DNA from: Zygnema cylindricum
Taxonomy: Eukaryota > Streptophyta > Zygnematophyceae > Zygnematales > Zygnemataceae
Direction: 5' to 3'
Assembly (NCBI GenBank): GCA_037447655.1
Contig: JBBHKE010002277.1
Coordinates: 93,571-157,570 of the forward strand
Length of the DNA: 64,000 bases
In this document: one piece after another, positions 43,176 to 55,080 of the stretch
Layout: each line of letters begins with the position of its first letter
How positions within the stretch are numbered: the stretch's first letter is position 1
Position numbers and translations under genes: made by a program
The notes under the pieces: generated by a model
Told to the model about the DNA's origin: nothing
Seen by the model: only the letters and a program-made list of their open reading frames with translations
Databases searched by the model: none

Positions 43176-43973
43176 TGCAACTCTAAGACCTCCATAGGTC
43201 CTCAAAAAGGGCAACGTGCAAGAAGCTTCAAGGATAACCCTCACCCCTTTGTGTTTCAACAAGAATAAATGCCACCCTGGCACACCAAAACTCTGACCAC
43301 CTTCACCCTTGTAAAGGCAAGACTCCCATGTGCCGATAGCAATCATAATCTCTTAATTTGCTCCCTTGAGGAGTAAGTTATGGAGTGTCAAAGTTGACCT
43401 TTTGTACAGAAGCTCTATGGGAGAGAGGGTCCTATCTACCAAATTTTTCTAAGTCATATCTCGCTCTAAAACTCTATCTTCTAACGTTCGACACTAATCA
43501 TATTAGTGTGTCGTACAGAAAAGGTACATCTACCAGTGTACTTTTTGTATGGACATTGTACGACATGGCCAAAAAATCGACACATTTTATATCCAGATTT
43601 GTTTCCGTAATCTCTGGAAATGCCAAAATCCAATCTCATCGTGCCATATGTCAACCGATGTGGCGTTACCACAAACCACCGAAATCCTCTTCCGCAATCT
43701 CGACATTCATTCCAACCGTCCGATTAAATGCAGATTTCAATCATAACCATCATAAATACGTGGGCGGTATTCGTTTCGCTATAGAAACAAGTGAGTGGTA
43801 CCTATTTCTTCTGCGTACTTTAATCCGTACTGTATAAAACCGATTTTATGTATCCCGTAAATAGTTACCGTTAAATGAGTTTGTCGACGTGGAAACATTC
43901 ATATAATTATCAAACCCTATATGACCTAACACTAGTCCTAGACTAAATGGATAGAGATATTGGCTACTAGCAG
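43176..43973 (-). repeat. Element B 3' LTR, first part
   Basis: The LTR end (TGCAACTCTAAGACC on the plus strand) adjoins gypsy sequence AATAG. The LTR is split at 43973 inside its tRNA-like segment by element J and continues at 48054. CCAAT and GTAC boxes lie at 43488-43565. Confidence 0.85.
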
Positions 43974-45111
43974 TGAAATTCTATGGGCTCCATTGTCATA
44001 CAAAATTCGCTGATCTAAAGAAGCTAATCTAGATGGTGCAGACTCCAAGTTTATTTAAACCCAAATGATTGACCCCTTGACAATCAGAACCTCATTACAA
44101 CTTGACCTCGAAAAATAAGACCTTCTGTGTGCTCAGTTCCACCACAAAATGCAAAGTTAGAATATAAGTTTTAGATAACATTCCCCACGTTGAATTTCCC
44201 TTAGAAATGCAGCCACCCTGGCAGGCAAACACTCAGACCAACTAAACCCCTGTGTTGCTTGGACTCCTTGAGTCTGCAGCAAAAAGAATCATTTAATTTG
44301 GTCAACTGAGTTGATAGTTATGGCTGCTCAAAGTTAGCTTTTTACACAAGAGTGCTCTTTCGGAGAGACAGCTACCTACCCAAAATATTATAAGTCCTAA
44401 ACCCCTCTCTAGACCCCCTAGTACTGAGGTACTGACCAATCAAAAGACTGTACCGTACAATAAAATACAGATGCCGGAGTACTTTCTGCATGAATAGTGT
44501 ACGATGTCGCCATAATGCGATATTTGTCACATCCAGCTTTGTTGTTTTCCGTTCGAAAGATTTCGTAAACCCGCACGATGTTGCCACGTGTCATCCGGAG
44601 TGGCGAAGTCATCAAACCGCCAAATTTTCCTTCCCGCGAAATCGGGGCTAACCACGGCCGTCCGATTTACATAGGTATTTAATATAGACCGTCGAAACAA
44701 ATGTCTGTACTATTTGTTTCGTCCGGTACTAATAGTACAACTATTTTTATGCCCTATAAACCGTAATCTTGTTAAATAGGAAAACCTACGTGTACGTGTT
44801 TGCATATTTATCAAACCCATTACACCTTAACACCATTTCTAGACTAAATGGATAAAGCTACTGGCTACAGGTGACTTGACAAACGCTAGGTACCAGGATA
44901 AATTCCTGGATCTGTCAAGTATCTTTTAGTAAATCTACCAAATTCACCTCATGTCTTCTCTTGTGAGCTTAGGCAGCCATGGCTGTAGCTCCTCTTATCT
45001 AGCCTATAGTGACTACGATAAGTGTGGGGGCTTGGAGAGGAGAGTTATAGGCAAACTGCCTCAACTCATTTCTATCCTAATACAGACCTAGAAAATACTC
45101 AAATATCAACA
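43974..45111 (-). repeat. Element J 3' LTR
   Basis: Plus-strand start is TGAAATTCTATGGGC and the end TATCAACA. CACGTG lies near 44586, the GTAC cluster at 44450-44510 and the tRNA-like module at 44835-44930. Confidence 0.88.
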
Positions 45112-46941
45112 CTCCCTTTATTTTCTAGTCTATTTTCCTTTCATCTCCCATAAACAAATAAACAAACACCTCCTCCCCCTTTTTTTATTTATTGTTTCCC
45201 TTTTCCTTTCATAAACTTAAGAAAAATACTCTCGTATTTACAAAAGTGCATAAGATGAACCGAAATAATAATTGCATAACACATTTTATTTAGCATCCCA
45301 CTTTTCATAAATCCGAGCCAAGATTTAATCCACATCTCTTTTCCATCCACACTAAATCTAATTTCCGTCTTGCAATTCAAACAGCCAGCCCCATCTCCAA
45401 TCTCCAACACACACCCACATGCTAACCCTTTAAAAAACACACTTTTATAAATGCCACCACTCCCTTTAGTGATGTCAAACCCATTACCCCCAAAAATTGA
45501 ACTTTCCTCACTCTCTCCCATGGATTTCTTTCCACTATCACTTTCTATTTTTATTCCCAAAAAGTATTTCTCTTCCCCTAAACCTTTCATTAAATATTCC
45601 TTTTCTCCCCTATCCTTTAAAACCCCCTCTAGTTTTTCTTCTCTGCTTTCCTCGGAATCCATTGAAGTCTCCCTATCCGACCAGTTTTCTGTTTCCCACA
45701 TATCTATAAAATTAACCTCATTTTTTCTAACTTCCTCAAGTATCTCCCTTCCCTTTCATCCCTAATACCTCTAAAAGCACACTGTTGCTTTTGTGGAATT
45801 TTTGTGTACTTTTCTCTCTTCTCCATTTTATCGATGTGAAGAAGCTCCAAAATTTCTTCATCCTCTTTCTCTTCTTCCCGTTCTTCCTCCTCATTCAAAT
45901 ATCAACTTCTAAGTTTTTTCAAACGAGGACACTCCTCTATATAATGACCCGGTTTCCTACAAGCGGATCAAACCTTTTTTTTCAAAGCTCCCCTTTCTTT
46001 TCCTCTCCCTCTCTTTCCAACGAAGTTTCGATAAGGTTTACCTTTGTACTTCTTCCTCTCATCATGCATCCACTCGTCACCGCCGTTCCTCTCATAACGC
46101 TTCTGCCGATCACCACCAGCTATATATGCATTCACCCTGTCACTTCCCCTTCGAAGTTCCAAAGTGTTTTCCCTCATAAGAATCATCCCCATGGTAATGC
46201 TCCATCTCCATGTGGAGCCATACATACCCTGCATATGGTAAATGATGTCTTCGTACTCATGTGGGAGTTTCATGATTACTGTATTTATCTTTCTCTCCTC
46301 AGATTCTACATATCCCGCACTAGCAAGCTCAAGATATAACGCTGCAATATCATTGCAAAACTCTATCATGCTACACCCATTATAAACATAGGCCTTGATT
46401 TCCTCTTTTACAAACTGCTGCCTCTGTATAGTCTCACTCTTATAAATCTGAATTAGTGTTCCCCATATTTCCAAAGACTTAGTTAGATTTAAAAGAGTGA
46501 TTGCTATCGACTTAGACACATATCTAAGTAAAAGATGTTTTGCTATAATGTTTTTATATTCCCAAATTTTCCTGTCATTTTGTTCAGTTTTAGTTCAGTT
46601 ATAACCCCCACAAGTGGAAAGGTAGCCGAGAGCCTAGCTCCCCTCACCATCGGTGTCCCTTTATCCTTCTCTAATTTTTCCCCATCTATGGTAATGATTT
46701 TCTTTTCACCTTCCGTTGCATCCTTACTCTGGTTGGTTTTTCTGAAAGCTTTAAATTATTCTCCATAGTGAGTTCCCCCAAAGCCCGGTGGCGGTCACCT
46801 CACTTATCCCGAAACAATTCCCTATAAGTGCTTTTAGAAAAAAAATCACGCCATGATAAACTCCCTATAAGTGAAGTCTGTTCCATCGAACATAGGCACC
46901 CTAGATGGTGGGCCCATAAACTGAAATTTTATGGGCTCCAT
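45112..46941 (-). pseudogene. Element J Gag with miniature pol tail
   Basis: From the LTR-located start, Gag runs through 46535-46905 and 45968-46519 (SKSIAITLLNLTKSLEIW, QRQQFVKEEIKAYVYNGCSM, NFVGKRGRGKERG) with the knuckle SACRKPGHYIEEC near 45930, first Cys lost. The acidic segment (NEEEEREEEKEDEEIL) and IPQKQQCAFRGIRD follow at 45704-45898. The tail 45189-45701 (170 codons, the longest tail frame of the four copies) reads DRGEKEYLMKGLGEEKYFLG then GGNGFDITKGSGGIYKSVFF and GCVLEIGDGAGCLNCKTEI. It retains the general shape of RT and RNase H blocks but none of the catalytic Asp residues. Confidence 0.82.
46906..46921 (-). other. Primer-binding site of element J
   Basis: This is the same block as in the other copies with one change (minus strand GTTTATGGGCCCACCA). 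It lies between Gag coding sequence and the 5' LTR. Confidence 0.65.
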
Positions 46942-48048
46942 TACAACACGGAATTCGCACATCCAAAGAAGCACATCTAGATAGTGCTGACTCCAAGTAT
47001 ATATAAACCCAAATGATTGACACCTTGAGAATTAAAACCCATTATAGCTTCACCATTGTGAAATAAGACTTTCTGTGTGCTCAGTTCTACCACAAAATGC
47101 AAAGTTAGAATATGAGTTTTGGATAACAATCCCCACTTTGACTTTCCCTTAAAAATGGAGCCACCCTGGCAGGCAAACACTCGAACCAAACACACCCCTG
47201 TGTAAGCATGGACTCCCTTGAGTCTGTAGCAAAAAAAATCATTGAATTTGGTAGTTATGGCTGCTCGAAGTAAGCTTTTTATACAAGAGTGCTTTCAAGG
47301 AGAGGCGGCTATCTACCCAAAATATTATAAGTCCTAAACCCCTCTCTAAACCCCCTAGTATAGAGGTACTGACCAATCACAAGACTATACCGTACAATAA
47401 TTACAAATGTCGAAGTACTTTCTGTACGAACAGTGTACGATGTCGCCATAATGCGACATTTGTCACATCCAGATTTGTTGTCTTCCGTTCCGGATATTCT
47501 ATAAACCCGTACGATGTTGCCACGTGTCATCGGGAGTGGCAAAGTCCGCAAACCGCCAAATTTTCCTTCCCGGGAAGCCGACGCTAACCACGGCCGTCCG
47601 ATTTATATTGGTATTTAATACAGACCGTCGAAACAAATGTCCGTACTATTTGTTTCGTCCGGTACTAATAGTATAACTATTTCTATGCCCTATAAACTGT
47701 AATCTAGTTAAATGGGGAAACCTACATGTACGTGTATATATACATATACAACCCATTACACTTTAGCACCAATTCCAGACTTAATGGATAAAGCTAGCGG
47801 CTATAGGTGACTTGACACACGGTAGGTACTAGGATCAATTCCTGGATCCATCAAGTATCTTTTAGTAAATCTACCTAATTCACCTCCTGTCTTCTCTAGT
47901 GAGCTTAGGCAACCATGGCTCTAGCTCCACTTGTCCAGCCTTAAGTGACTACGACAAGTGTGGGGGCTTGGAGAGGAGAGTTAGAGGCAGACTACCTCTG
48001 CTCTTTTCTATTTTGATACAGACCTAGAAAATACTGAAAATATCAATA
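46922..48048 (-). repeat. Element J 5' LTR
   Basis: Plus-strand start is TGAAATTTTATGGGC. It ends TATCAATA instead of TATCAACA. It is similar to 43974-45111 through its length, with CACGTG near 47521, a GTAC cluster at 47390-47440 and the tRNA-like module at 47780-47870. Confidence 0.88.
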
Positions 48049-48053
48049 GGCAG

Positions 48054-48321
48054 CTTTGACGAATAGTAGTTATTAAGATCAAAACGTGGGTTTGATAGCT
48101 CTTTTAGTAAATTAACTAATCTACCAACTATAAATAAACTAATCAAAACCCGTAAATCTCTAGATAGCATAGGTAGCCATGGCTCTAGCTTCCTTTCCAA
48201 CTTTCAGTGACAGCAACAAGTGTGGGAGTTGAAGAGAGGAGTTAGAGGGAGATTGTCTCGGCTTTTTTTCTGCATTTCATTTTAGACCTAGAAAATTCTA
48301 AGGGAACCATCAACTTCTATA
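48054..48321 (-). repeat. Element B 3' LTR, second part
   Basis: This continues the LTR begun at 43176. It starts with the second half of the tRNA-like module (GACGAATAGTAGTTATTAAG) and ends CAACTTCTATA, followed by the complement of the polypurine tract (CTCCCCTAATTTTCTAG). Confidence 0.86.
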
Positions 48322-51300
48322 CTCCCCTAATTTTCTAGTTACTCTTTAATTTTCAGACCAGACTTCTCCCTGCAAAAAATTAGCTTAGGGGAAGGCACAG
48401 GTTTGGTCATCATATCTGCTACCATCTCATTATCTGGTCGGTACTCTAAACTGACTATTTTGTTTTCTACTTTCTCTCTAACAAAGCTGAGTCTAATGTC
48501 CATGTGTTTGGCTTTAAAATGATGTTTAGGATTGGCGGAAATAACAATTGATGCTGATTATCAAAAAAAAAATTATGCACACCACTTTTAAGGTAACCTA
48601 GCTCACCAAGCAAAGACTTGACCCACATTAATTCTTTTACAGTAGAGCAAGAGGCCATATACTCAGCCTCCATGGTGAATTGAGAAATAACCTTTTGTTG
48701 TTTGCTACTCCAACAACAAGTCCCATCACCCATATATAATACATATCCATAAATACATCTCCTCATCAGAGCATCACTATAACTGGTATCACTCCAAGTA
48801 GTGATATCAGTATTCTCCCCACCCAAATGCAACCATAGATCCCTAGTTCCTATCAAATATCTAAGGACTCTCTTAGCTGCCTCCCAATCCCTGTTAGTGG
48901 GAGCATTTAGACTTCTACTCAGCACTTCTACAGCTGCAGCCAAATCCGACCGGGTACAATTCATAAAATAGATTAGGCTTCCCACTACTTACGTGTAAGA
49001 AATAGTCTGCATGAACTTTTGTTATTCATGACTTAATTCCTCATCTTAGACTATGACTCCTTCTTCCTCACTCCCCTCATTTACCTGCAAGAATGTCATC
49101 TTCTCTAAAACGTGGATAGTTAGGAAGCTCAAAGTCATCGGAATTTTTTGACTCAAATCTGATTTTTACTGACTTTGTATACTTGAAGGGATCCACAAAC
49201 TTTCCTTCATCCATAACTACTAGATGCTTTACTAAGATTATATCTTCCCTTTTTAGATCGTAAACTCTATATCCTTTAACATCCTCATCATATCCTAATA
49301 AGTATCCCGGTTTTTCTTTAGGATCTAGTTTCAATTGGACTGATCTGTATTTAGATTGAATACTTGACTGCCAAAAACCTTTAAATGAGATATGTCTGGT
49401 TTCCGGCCTGTCCATCTCTCATAAGGTGTTTGATCTTTTATAGCTGATGTAACAACTCTATTTCTGAGGTAATTAGCACAGTTCATTGTTTCTGCCCAAA
49501 ACCTTTTTCCTATCTTTTTATCTGACAACATACTTCTAGCACTATCACTTAGTGTTCTATTTAACCTTTCAGCTACCCCATTCTGTTCCGGGTTTTGTGG
49601 AACTGTCTTTTGGTGTTGGACTCCATCTTCCTTCAAAAAATCTTCAAACTGGTTAGAAGTATACTCCCCACCATTGTCACTCCTTACTCTCTTGATTAGA
49701 TTTTCATGGAGTTTTTCACTCCATGCTTTATATTCTCTAAAACAATCATGAGCTTCTGACTTGTTTTTCAAAAAATACACCCGGAATACCGAGACCAATC
49801 ATCAGTGATAGTCATCATAAATCTCTTCCCCCCGGGTGAGGGCACTTTAGCCGGTCCTCAAATATATGTGTGTACTAGATATTGAATTTTTTCTCCCTTA
49901 TAGGTGGTTGTTTTAGGAAAGGGTAATCTGTGTGTTTTACGTTGAGCACATCCACTACAATCACTTATATTATCACTCTCACTGAACTTAATCCCTTCCA
50001 CCATTCCCATCTTTTTCATCTCTCTTAACTTGTCAAAATTCACATGCCCAAGCCTCTTATGCCACATCATAATATCATGAACACCAGCATAATAAAAGTT
50101 CTTCGTTTCATAACTTAAAACCAGCCTAAACATCCCATGACTACCTTTCTCAGCAATGAAATAGACATCCTCCTCAAAACTAGCAGTAAAGACTCCTTCC
50201 CTAGTGCTAGTAAAAAAACCCTTATCATCTAATACAAATGGAGAGATGATGTTTTTTTTCAGCTCCGTAATAAACAATACATCAGAGAATGTTACTATGG
50301 ATGTCTTTCATTCTACTAACACTTTCAAATCTACCGATCCTACAAGAGTAGTGGTGACTATCCTCCCATCCCCGTACTCTATCTCTACGGTGGGAATATT
50401 TCTTATCTTAGGAACAGGTGCCTATCCTTACACATGTGCATGGAGTCACCTAAATCTACAATCCAGCCTGCTTCACCTTTCAATCCACCGTAAGCACATT
50501 TCTGCCTTCGTGGAATTTCGACCTCGTTTTTTGCCTCCAACTCCTCATCTAAAAGGAGCTCATCGTCCTCGTCCTCGGATTCCGCCTCAAGTACCTGTGT
50601 CACAAGGGCCTTTTTCTTTCCTCTCGGGGTACCACCGGTCTGCCCCTCCTTTAACCGAAGCTCGGTTAGCTTAGTGCACTTTGCCATATAGTGCCCCGGT
50701 TTCTTACAAAAATGACATAAACCTTTGGGAGCCCTTGGTCCGAACTCGTCGGTCTGATTTTTCTGCTCCCTCCCCCCATAGTTTCCGACCGGTTTCCGGG
50801 AATCCTTGTTCCTCCAATCGGTCGCAGTTCCCAAGGCTTGGCCACTCTTTCCTCCCCTTCGGATCTCAATCATATTCTCTTGAACGAGAATCATCCCTAC
50901 CACTGAGTTCCATATCACCTTGAGTCCGGCAAGTCCTACTCACGGTTGACTATGTTCTCGAACTCATCGGGTAACTTCATCAGTAAATAGTTAACCTTTT
51001 CTTTTTCACTGAAATCTTTTCCCGCACTCTCTAGCTCCATGAACAGTGTAGCAAGCTCATTGCAAAAATCTAACATCTTCCCCCCTTTGTATACATACAC
51101 CTTAACTTTCTGATCAGCCAACTGTTGTTGCCGAATCGTACTACTTCGCTACATCTTTATGAGAGCCATCCAAAGATCGGATGCCCTTTCTACCTGCAAA
51201 TGAGGACATCCTAGTCCTTGAGTGAGATGGCGTAGGATGAAGTGCTTTGCCGCCATATTGTTGAAGTCCCACGTTTCAGTATCATTCTCCTTGTTCCTCG

Positions 51301-51593
51301 GAATAGGTGACATGAATGCTGAACCAGTTGTTATTGGTATGGTCGCCTCCTTCTCCTTTCCTTTGTCCACCACCTCTCCTTCCTTTGTTTCCTCCGTTGA
51401 AGGTGAATCCTCTTTCCTGGTGAATCTGCTTCCTTTAAACCCTGGAGGGATTCCAAGACTTGATGGACGCCCCAACCGTCCACTCACTATCCCCCAAAAC
51501 CATTTTTCGCATAAAGTTCCTGTCATCATACTGTCCTAGTATATGAAGCAAGTTCCATTAAAGATTGGTACCCTAGAGGGTGGGCCCATTACC
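48322..51593 (-). pseudogene. Copia element B internal region (gag to RNase H, RT deleted)
   Basis: On the minus strand, Gag spans 51593-50690 (LCEKWFWGIVSGRLGRP, QKVKVYVYKGGKMLDF), with knuckle CHFCKKPGHYMAKC near 50690-50720. Protease-like WIVDLGDSMHMC, where DSGA reads as DLGD, ends near 50425. GAG-pre-integrase is 49858-50277 (MMWHKRLGHVNFDKLREM). Integrase 49331-49798 keeps both DNGGEY Asp and the EQNGVAERLNR Glu. Its C-terminus is 49077-49415 (GYLLGYDEDVKGYRVYDLKR). RNase H is 48340-48985 (TTWSDTSYSDALMRRC, GYVLYMGDGTCCWSSKQQKV). Integrase C-terminus passes straight to the RNase H side at about 49075, so the linker and nearly all RT are missing. Confidence 0.88.
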
Positions 51594-52637
51594 TCAAAAC
51601 TCTGAGACCTCCATAAGTCCTCAGAGTGGAAAGCTTCCAAGAAGCCTCTAGGATAACCCTGACCCCTTTGTGTTTCAGCAAAAAAAGCTGTCACCCTGGC
51701 AGAGAAAAACTCTGACCACCTTCACCCTGTAAAGGGAAGACTCCCTTGAGTCGATAGCAAAAATAATCTCTGAATTGGCTCCTGTGAGCAGTAAGTTATG
51801 GAGGGACAAAGTTGACCTTTTGTACAGAAGCTCTCTGGGAGAGAGGGTCCTATCTCCTAATTTTTCTAAGTCCTATCCCTCTCACAGACTCTATCTACTG
51901 ATGTACGGAGCCAATCAGATTACAGTTTCGTACACCAAAGTACAGTTGCTGGTGTTCTTTCTGTACGGACAATGTACGACATGGCCAAAAGTAGTATGTC
52001 CGGATTTGCTCCCTTAATCCTCGGAGATGCCGCGATCCAATGTCATTCCGCCACGTGTCATCCGATGTGGCAATGACCAAAAAACCGCCAAAATCCTCTT
52101 CTGCGATCTCGACGTTAATTCCGGTTGTCCGATTAAATTCACATTTAATCGTAGTCGTGATAAATACATGCGCGGTATTCGTTTCATTAAAAAAATAAAT
52201 GCGCGGTATTGGTTTCTTATTCGTACCGTAATCTGTACTTTTACATTACTGGATCTATGTATCCCGTAAACAGTTATATTTAAATGAATTATCCTACTTG
52301 ATAATGTTGAAGTTAATATCAAACCATATACTACGTAACATTAGTTAAAGAATTAACGGCTAAGGCTACCAGTTACCGGCTGTCTGCCGTCCGGTAGGTA
52401 CCAGGATCAAATCTTGTGGCCGGCACATACCTTTTTGTAAATAAACCCCTAACTAATATATATTTCCCGTAAACCTGTGGATAGCCTAGGTAGCCATGGC
52501 TCTAGCTCCCTCTCCAATTTCTCAGTGACTGCGACAAGTTGGAGAGTTTGAGAAGTTAGAGGTAGACTGCCTCGGCTTCTTTCTATATTTCTATTTAGAC
52601 CTAGAAAATACTTTAAAAAAGACCATTAATTTCTACA
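51594..52637 (-). repeat. Element B 5' LTR
   Basis: It is 1044 bp, with plus-strand end CTACA. The primer site complement precedes it (51577-51593, two changes from consensus). The tRNA-like module lies at 52360-52430, CACGTG at 52053 and GTAC palindromes at 51930-51980. Its outer flank (TCAACCACC) is LTR of element C, not the gypsy sequence found outside the other LTR. Confidence 0.88.
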
Positions 52638-52785
52638 TCAACCACCGTCTCTATCCTTCAGTGACTACAACAAGTATGGGGGCTAGAGAGAGGAGGTGGA
52701 GGCAAGTTGTCCGTCATTTTCTTTTTCCTTTTATACTAACATATTTATACCTAGAAAATACACTAGAAATCTATTAATTTCAACA
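52638..52785 (-). repeat. Element C 3' LTR remnant
   Basis: The last 148 bp on the plus strand match 62781-62925 of the C 5' LTR (tcaaccaccg...ttaatttcaa). The remaining ~690 bp of this LTR are missing at the junction with element B. The complement of the polypurine tract follows at 52786. Confidence 0.85.
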
Positions 52786-53757
52786 CTCCCCTTATTTTCT
52801 AGTCTTATTTTAACTTCAATTTTAGTCCACATTTCTCTCTGCAATATTTAAATTTAGGAGGGGGCACTAGTTTTGTCATCATATCAGCCACCATTTCCTC
52901 ATCAGATTTATATACAAGATTCACAATCTTATTCTCAACATTTTCCCATATAAAACTCAATCTTATGTCCATCTGCTTAGCTTTGAAATGATGTTTTGGA
53001 TTATCTATAATTGGAATGACAGCTTGATTATCACAAAACACTTCATGCACTCCCTCCTACATATACCCTAGTTCTTGCAACATATATAGGACTTGACCCA
53101 TATCAATTCTTTCAAAGCAGAACTAGAGGCCATGTACTCTGCCTCCATAGTAGACTGAGCCACCACCTTTTACTGCTTACTGCTCCAACAGCAAGCACCT
53201 TCCCCTACATACAACACATACCCAGAAGTGCATCTTCTCATAGGTGCGTCACCATAACTGGCATCACTCCAAGTAGTGATGTCAGTGTGCTCCCCTCCCA
53301 AATGAAACCATAACTCTTTAGTTCCCACCAGATATCTCATGACTCTCTTGGCTGCCTCCTAGTCTCTCTTTCTAGGATCATTAACACTCCTAGTGTGTAC
53401 TCAAACTACTTGCGCTATGTTCGGCTTGGTACAGTTCATAAAATAGATCAAACTTCCTATGACGTGTCTATAAGGGATAGACTTTATAAACCCTCTCTCC
53501 TCAGGACTCATCTGAATGTCTAAGATCATCACTCCTCCTTCTACACTCCATCACTTACTTTTTTCAAGTCCATGGGAGTGGTACAACTGTTAGCCTTTTC
53601 CATCTGGAATTTCTCAAGCATATTACCAATAGCTTGTTTCAAAGTAAGTCTGATAATCTTTTCCCCCCTATCTCTCTCCATTTGGATACACAAAATGTAT
53701 CTTTCCTCACCTAAATCTTTCATATCAAATCTGCTTCTAAGATCTTTCTTTAACATA
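52786..53757 (-). pseudogene. Copia element C pol, RNase H and RT C-terminus
   Basis: The RNase H portion includes TTWSDASYGDAPMRRC near 53270, CFGYVLYVGEGACCW-like sequence, and 52805-53050 (DNQAVIPIIDNPKHHFKAKQ, KLVPPPKFKYCREKCGLK). RT C-terminal part 53541-53756 reads LKKDLRSRFDMKDLGEERYI and QAIGNMLEKFQMEKANSC. Stops are present. The RT is interrupted at 53757, in frame, by the Helitron and continues at 58716. Confidence 0.88.
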
Positions 53758-53770
53758 CTAGTACATCAAT

Positions 53771-53785
53771 GCCCGTTACACGGGC
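53771..53785 (-). terminator. Helitron 3' terminal hairpin
   Basis: The perfect 6-bp stem GCCCGT/ACGGGC with a 3-nt loop lies 9 bp inside the CTAG end. It is thought to signal the end of rolling-circle strand transfer in Helitrons, and is not a transcription terminator in the usual sense. Confidence 0.85.
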
Positions 53786-54300
53786 AAAGGTCGTGTTGTG
53801 TGTGTTTAAGGTTGTATAAAGCTTTTGTACTCTATCTATAAGTTTGGGAACAACTTCAGGTGAGTTTTACGATGAACTATACAAATGTAAATCATATGAG
53901 GGAATAACAACCATAGGGTGTTTTGATTTGCAACACAAATATAGACAATTTTAATTCGAGAGAATGTCCCATGTAAGATGCTAGTCTGTGCAAACAAACA
54001 TGTTTTGAAGTTCATAATCAAATTTAGTCTACTTCACAATAGGAATATCGTAGTTGACATTTAATGGGTTTATTGACGACTAAGTGTCACCTTTGTAATA
54101 ACGTTCAATGGTGTGTGGCTTTAGCAATTTCAACTGACTAACTATACTAAACTAACCATTCTCTGCCTATATCAATGTGTAACTGTCATAAAGCAAATGT
54201 TTATTTTTAGCTACAGCTTTGATGTTGGTGTGTTTTGTTACACAATATGATTTTCAAATCATAACCTTAGCATGTCATTCGCCAACTTGTGTCACTTATA
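53786..54300. other. AT-rich Helitron 3' non-coding stretch
   Basis: No open frame or motif is seen between the terminal hairpin and the end of the helicase coding region. It holds the 3' flank of the helicase gene. Confidence 0.6.
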
Positions 54301-54316
54301 ATTCAACTAATGTACA

Positions 54317-54738
54317 CTATGCATTAATAACACTTTTGTAAACAACATTCTTGGTATACGTTCCGTTTTCATCTTCGAGTATCGGTTCTTCAATCAACAC
54401 TTTTATATTGGCGCGTGAAGTGACTCGCGACAACGCCACATATAGTTGTCCGTGTGCAAACACTGATTGGGGCAAATACAGACCCAAATGGTGTATTGAT
54501 TGTCCTTGTGCTTTGTTGATTGTCATAGCAAATCCTACTTGTACTGGAAATTTTCGCCGTTTGATTTGGAATGGCAAAGTTTTTTCGTTGCTGATCATCG
54601 GTATTCGCGGAATGAAAACTTCGGTGTTTTGTGCGACACCAGTGAGTATTTTTGCGTGAATGCAGTTTTTGGAAAGACCCACCACTCGGAGTTTGGTTCC
54701 ATTACAAAGTCCCCTTTCACCGTTGATATTACGTAGTA
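54317..54738 (-). pseudogene. Helitron helicase, C-terminal exon
   Basis: The minus-strand frame reads RNINGERGLCNGTKLRVVGL, then the PIF1-family late motifs FAMTINKAQGQSIHHLGLYL and QLYVALSRVTSRANIKVLI. The usual order is conserved. It is preceded upstream (54739-55080) by a non-coding stretch where the family normally has a continuous GAPI-LLRN region. Confidence 0.88.
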
Positions 54739-55080
54739 GAATGATCGGTGTACGTGTTTCACATTAAAAATGTCAATTAGTATGTATTCAATATCAGATC
54801 ATATATTTTTTGTTAATATGATTTAAATTATAGAAATTACAGATTGTGGTTTGTATTGAAGTGCATATTTTTTTTGATGTTTAAACAGATAAATAGCCAT
54901 GTGAACTTGTATTAATTTGGTTTTTATTAAAGAATGTGTATTTAATATATTATTATATCCAAGCTAATTTTGATTTAATCATAGGCATTATGGATTGTGG
55001 GTAATTGATTATATAAATTTTCACATTGATATTTAAAGACTTAAATAGTTGTATGATAAATGAGGTTATGAGAATAATTG
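54739..55080 (-). other. Probable intron in the helicase
   Basis: This AT-rich non-coding stretch sits exactly between KLKTG and PIILLRN, which are adjacent in helicases of this family. The coding side ends AAAACAG followed by GTGCAT, a fair splice donor. The acceptor side reads AC just before GTACACCG rather than AG, so splicing may be lost, or the interval is an insertion. A short repeated sense (SIIL and PIIL) marks the two sides. Confidence 0.45.

Larger units (their letters stand above)
43974..48048 (-). mobile_element. Non-autonomous gag-bearing LTR retrotransposon J
   Basis: It has a 3' LTR at 43974-45111, internal region 45112-46921 and 5' LTR at 46922-48048. AGCAG (43969-43973) and GGCAG (48049-48053) form a near-exact target duplication. 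It is inserted in the tRNA-like segment of the element B LTR: sequence on both sides joins up to a normal module. The layout matches D, H and K. Confidence 0.88.
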
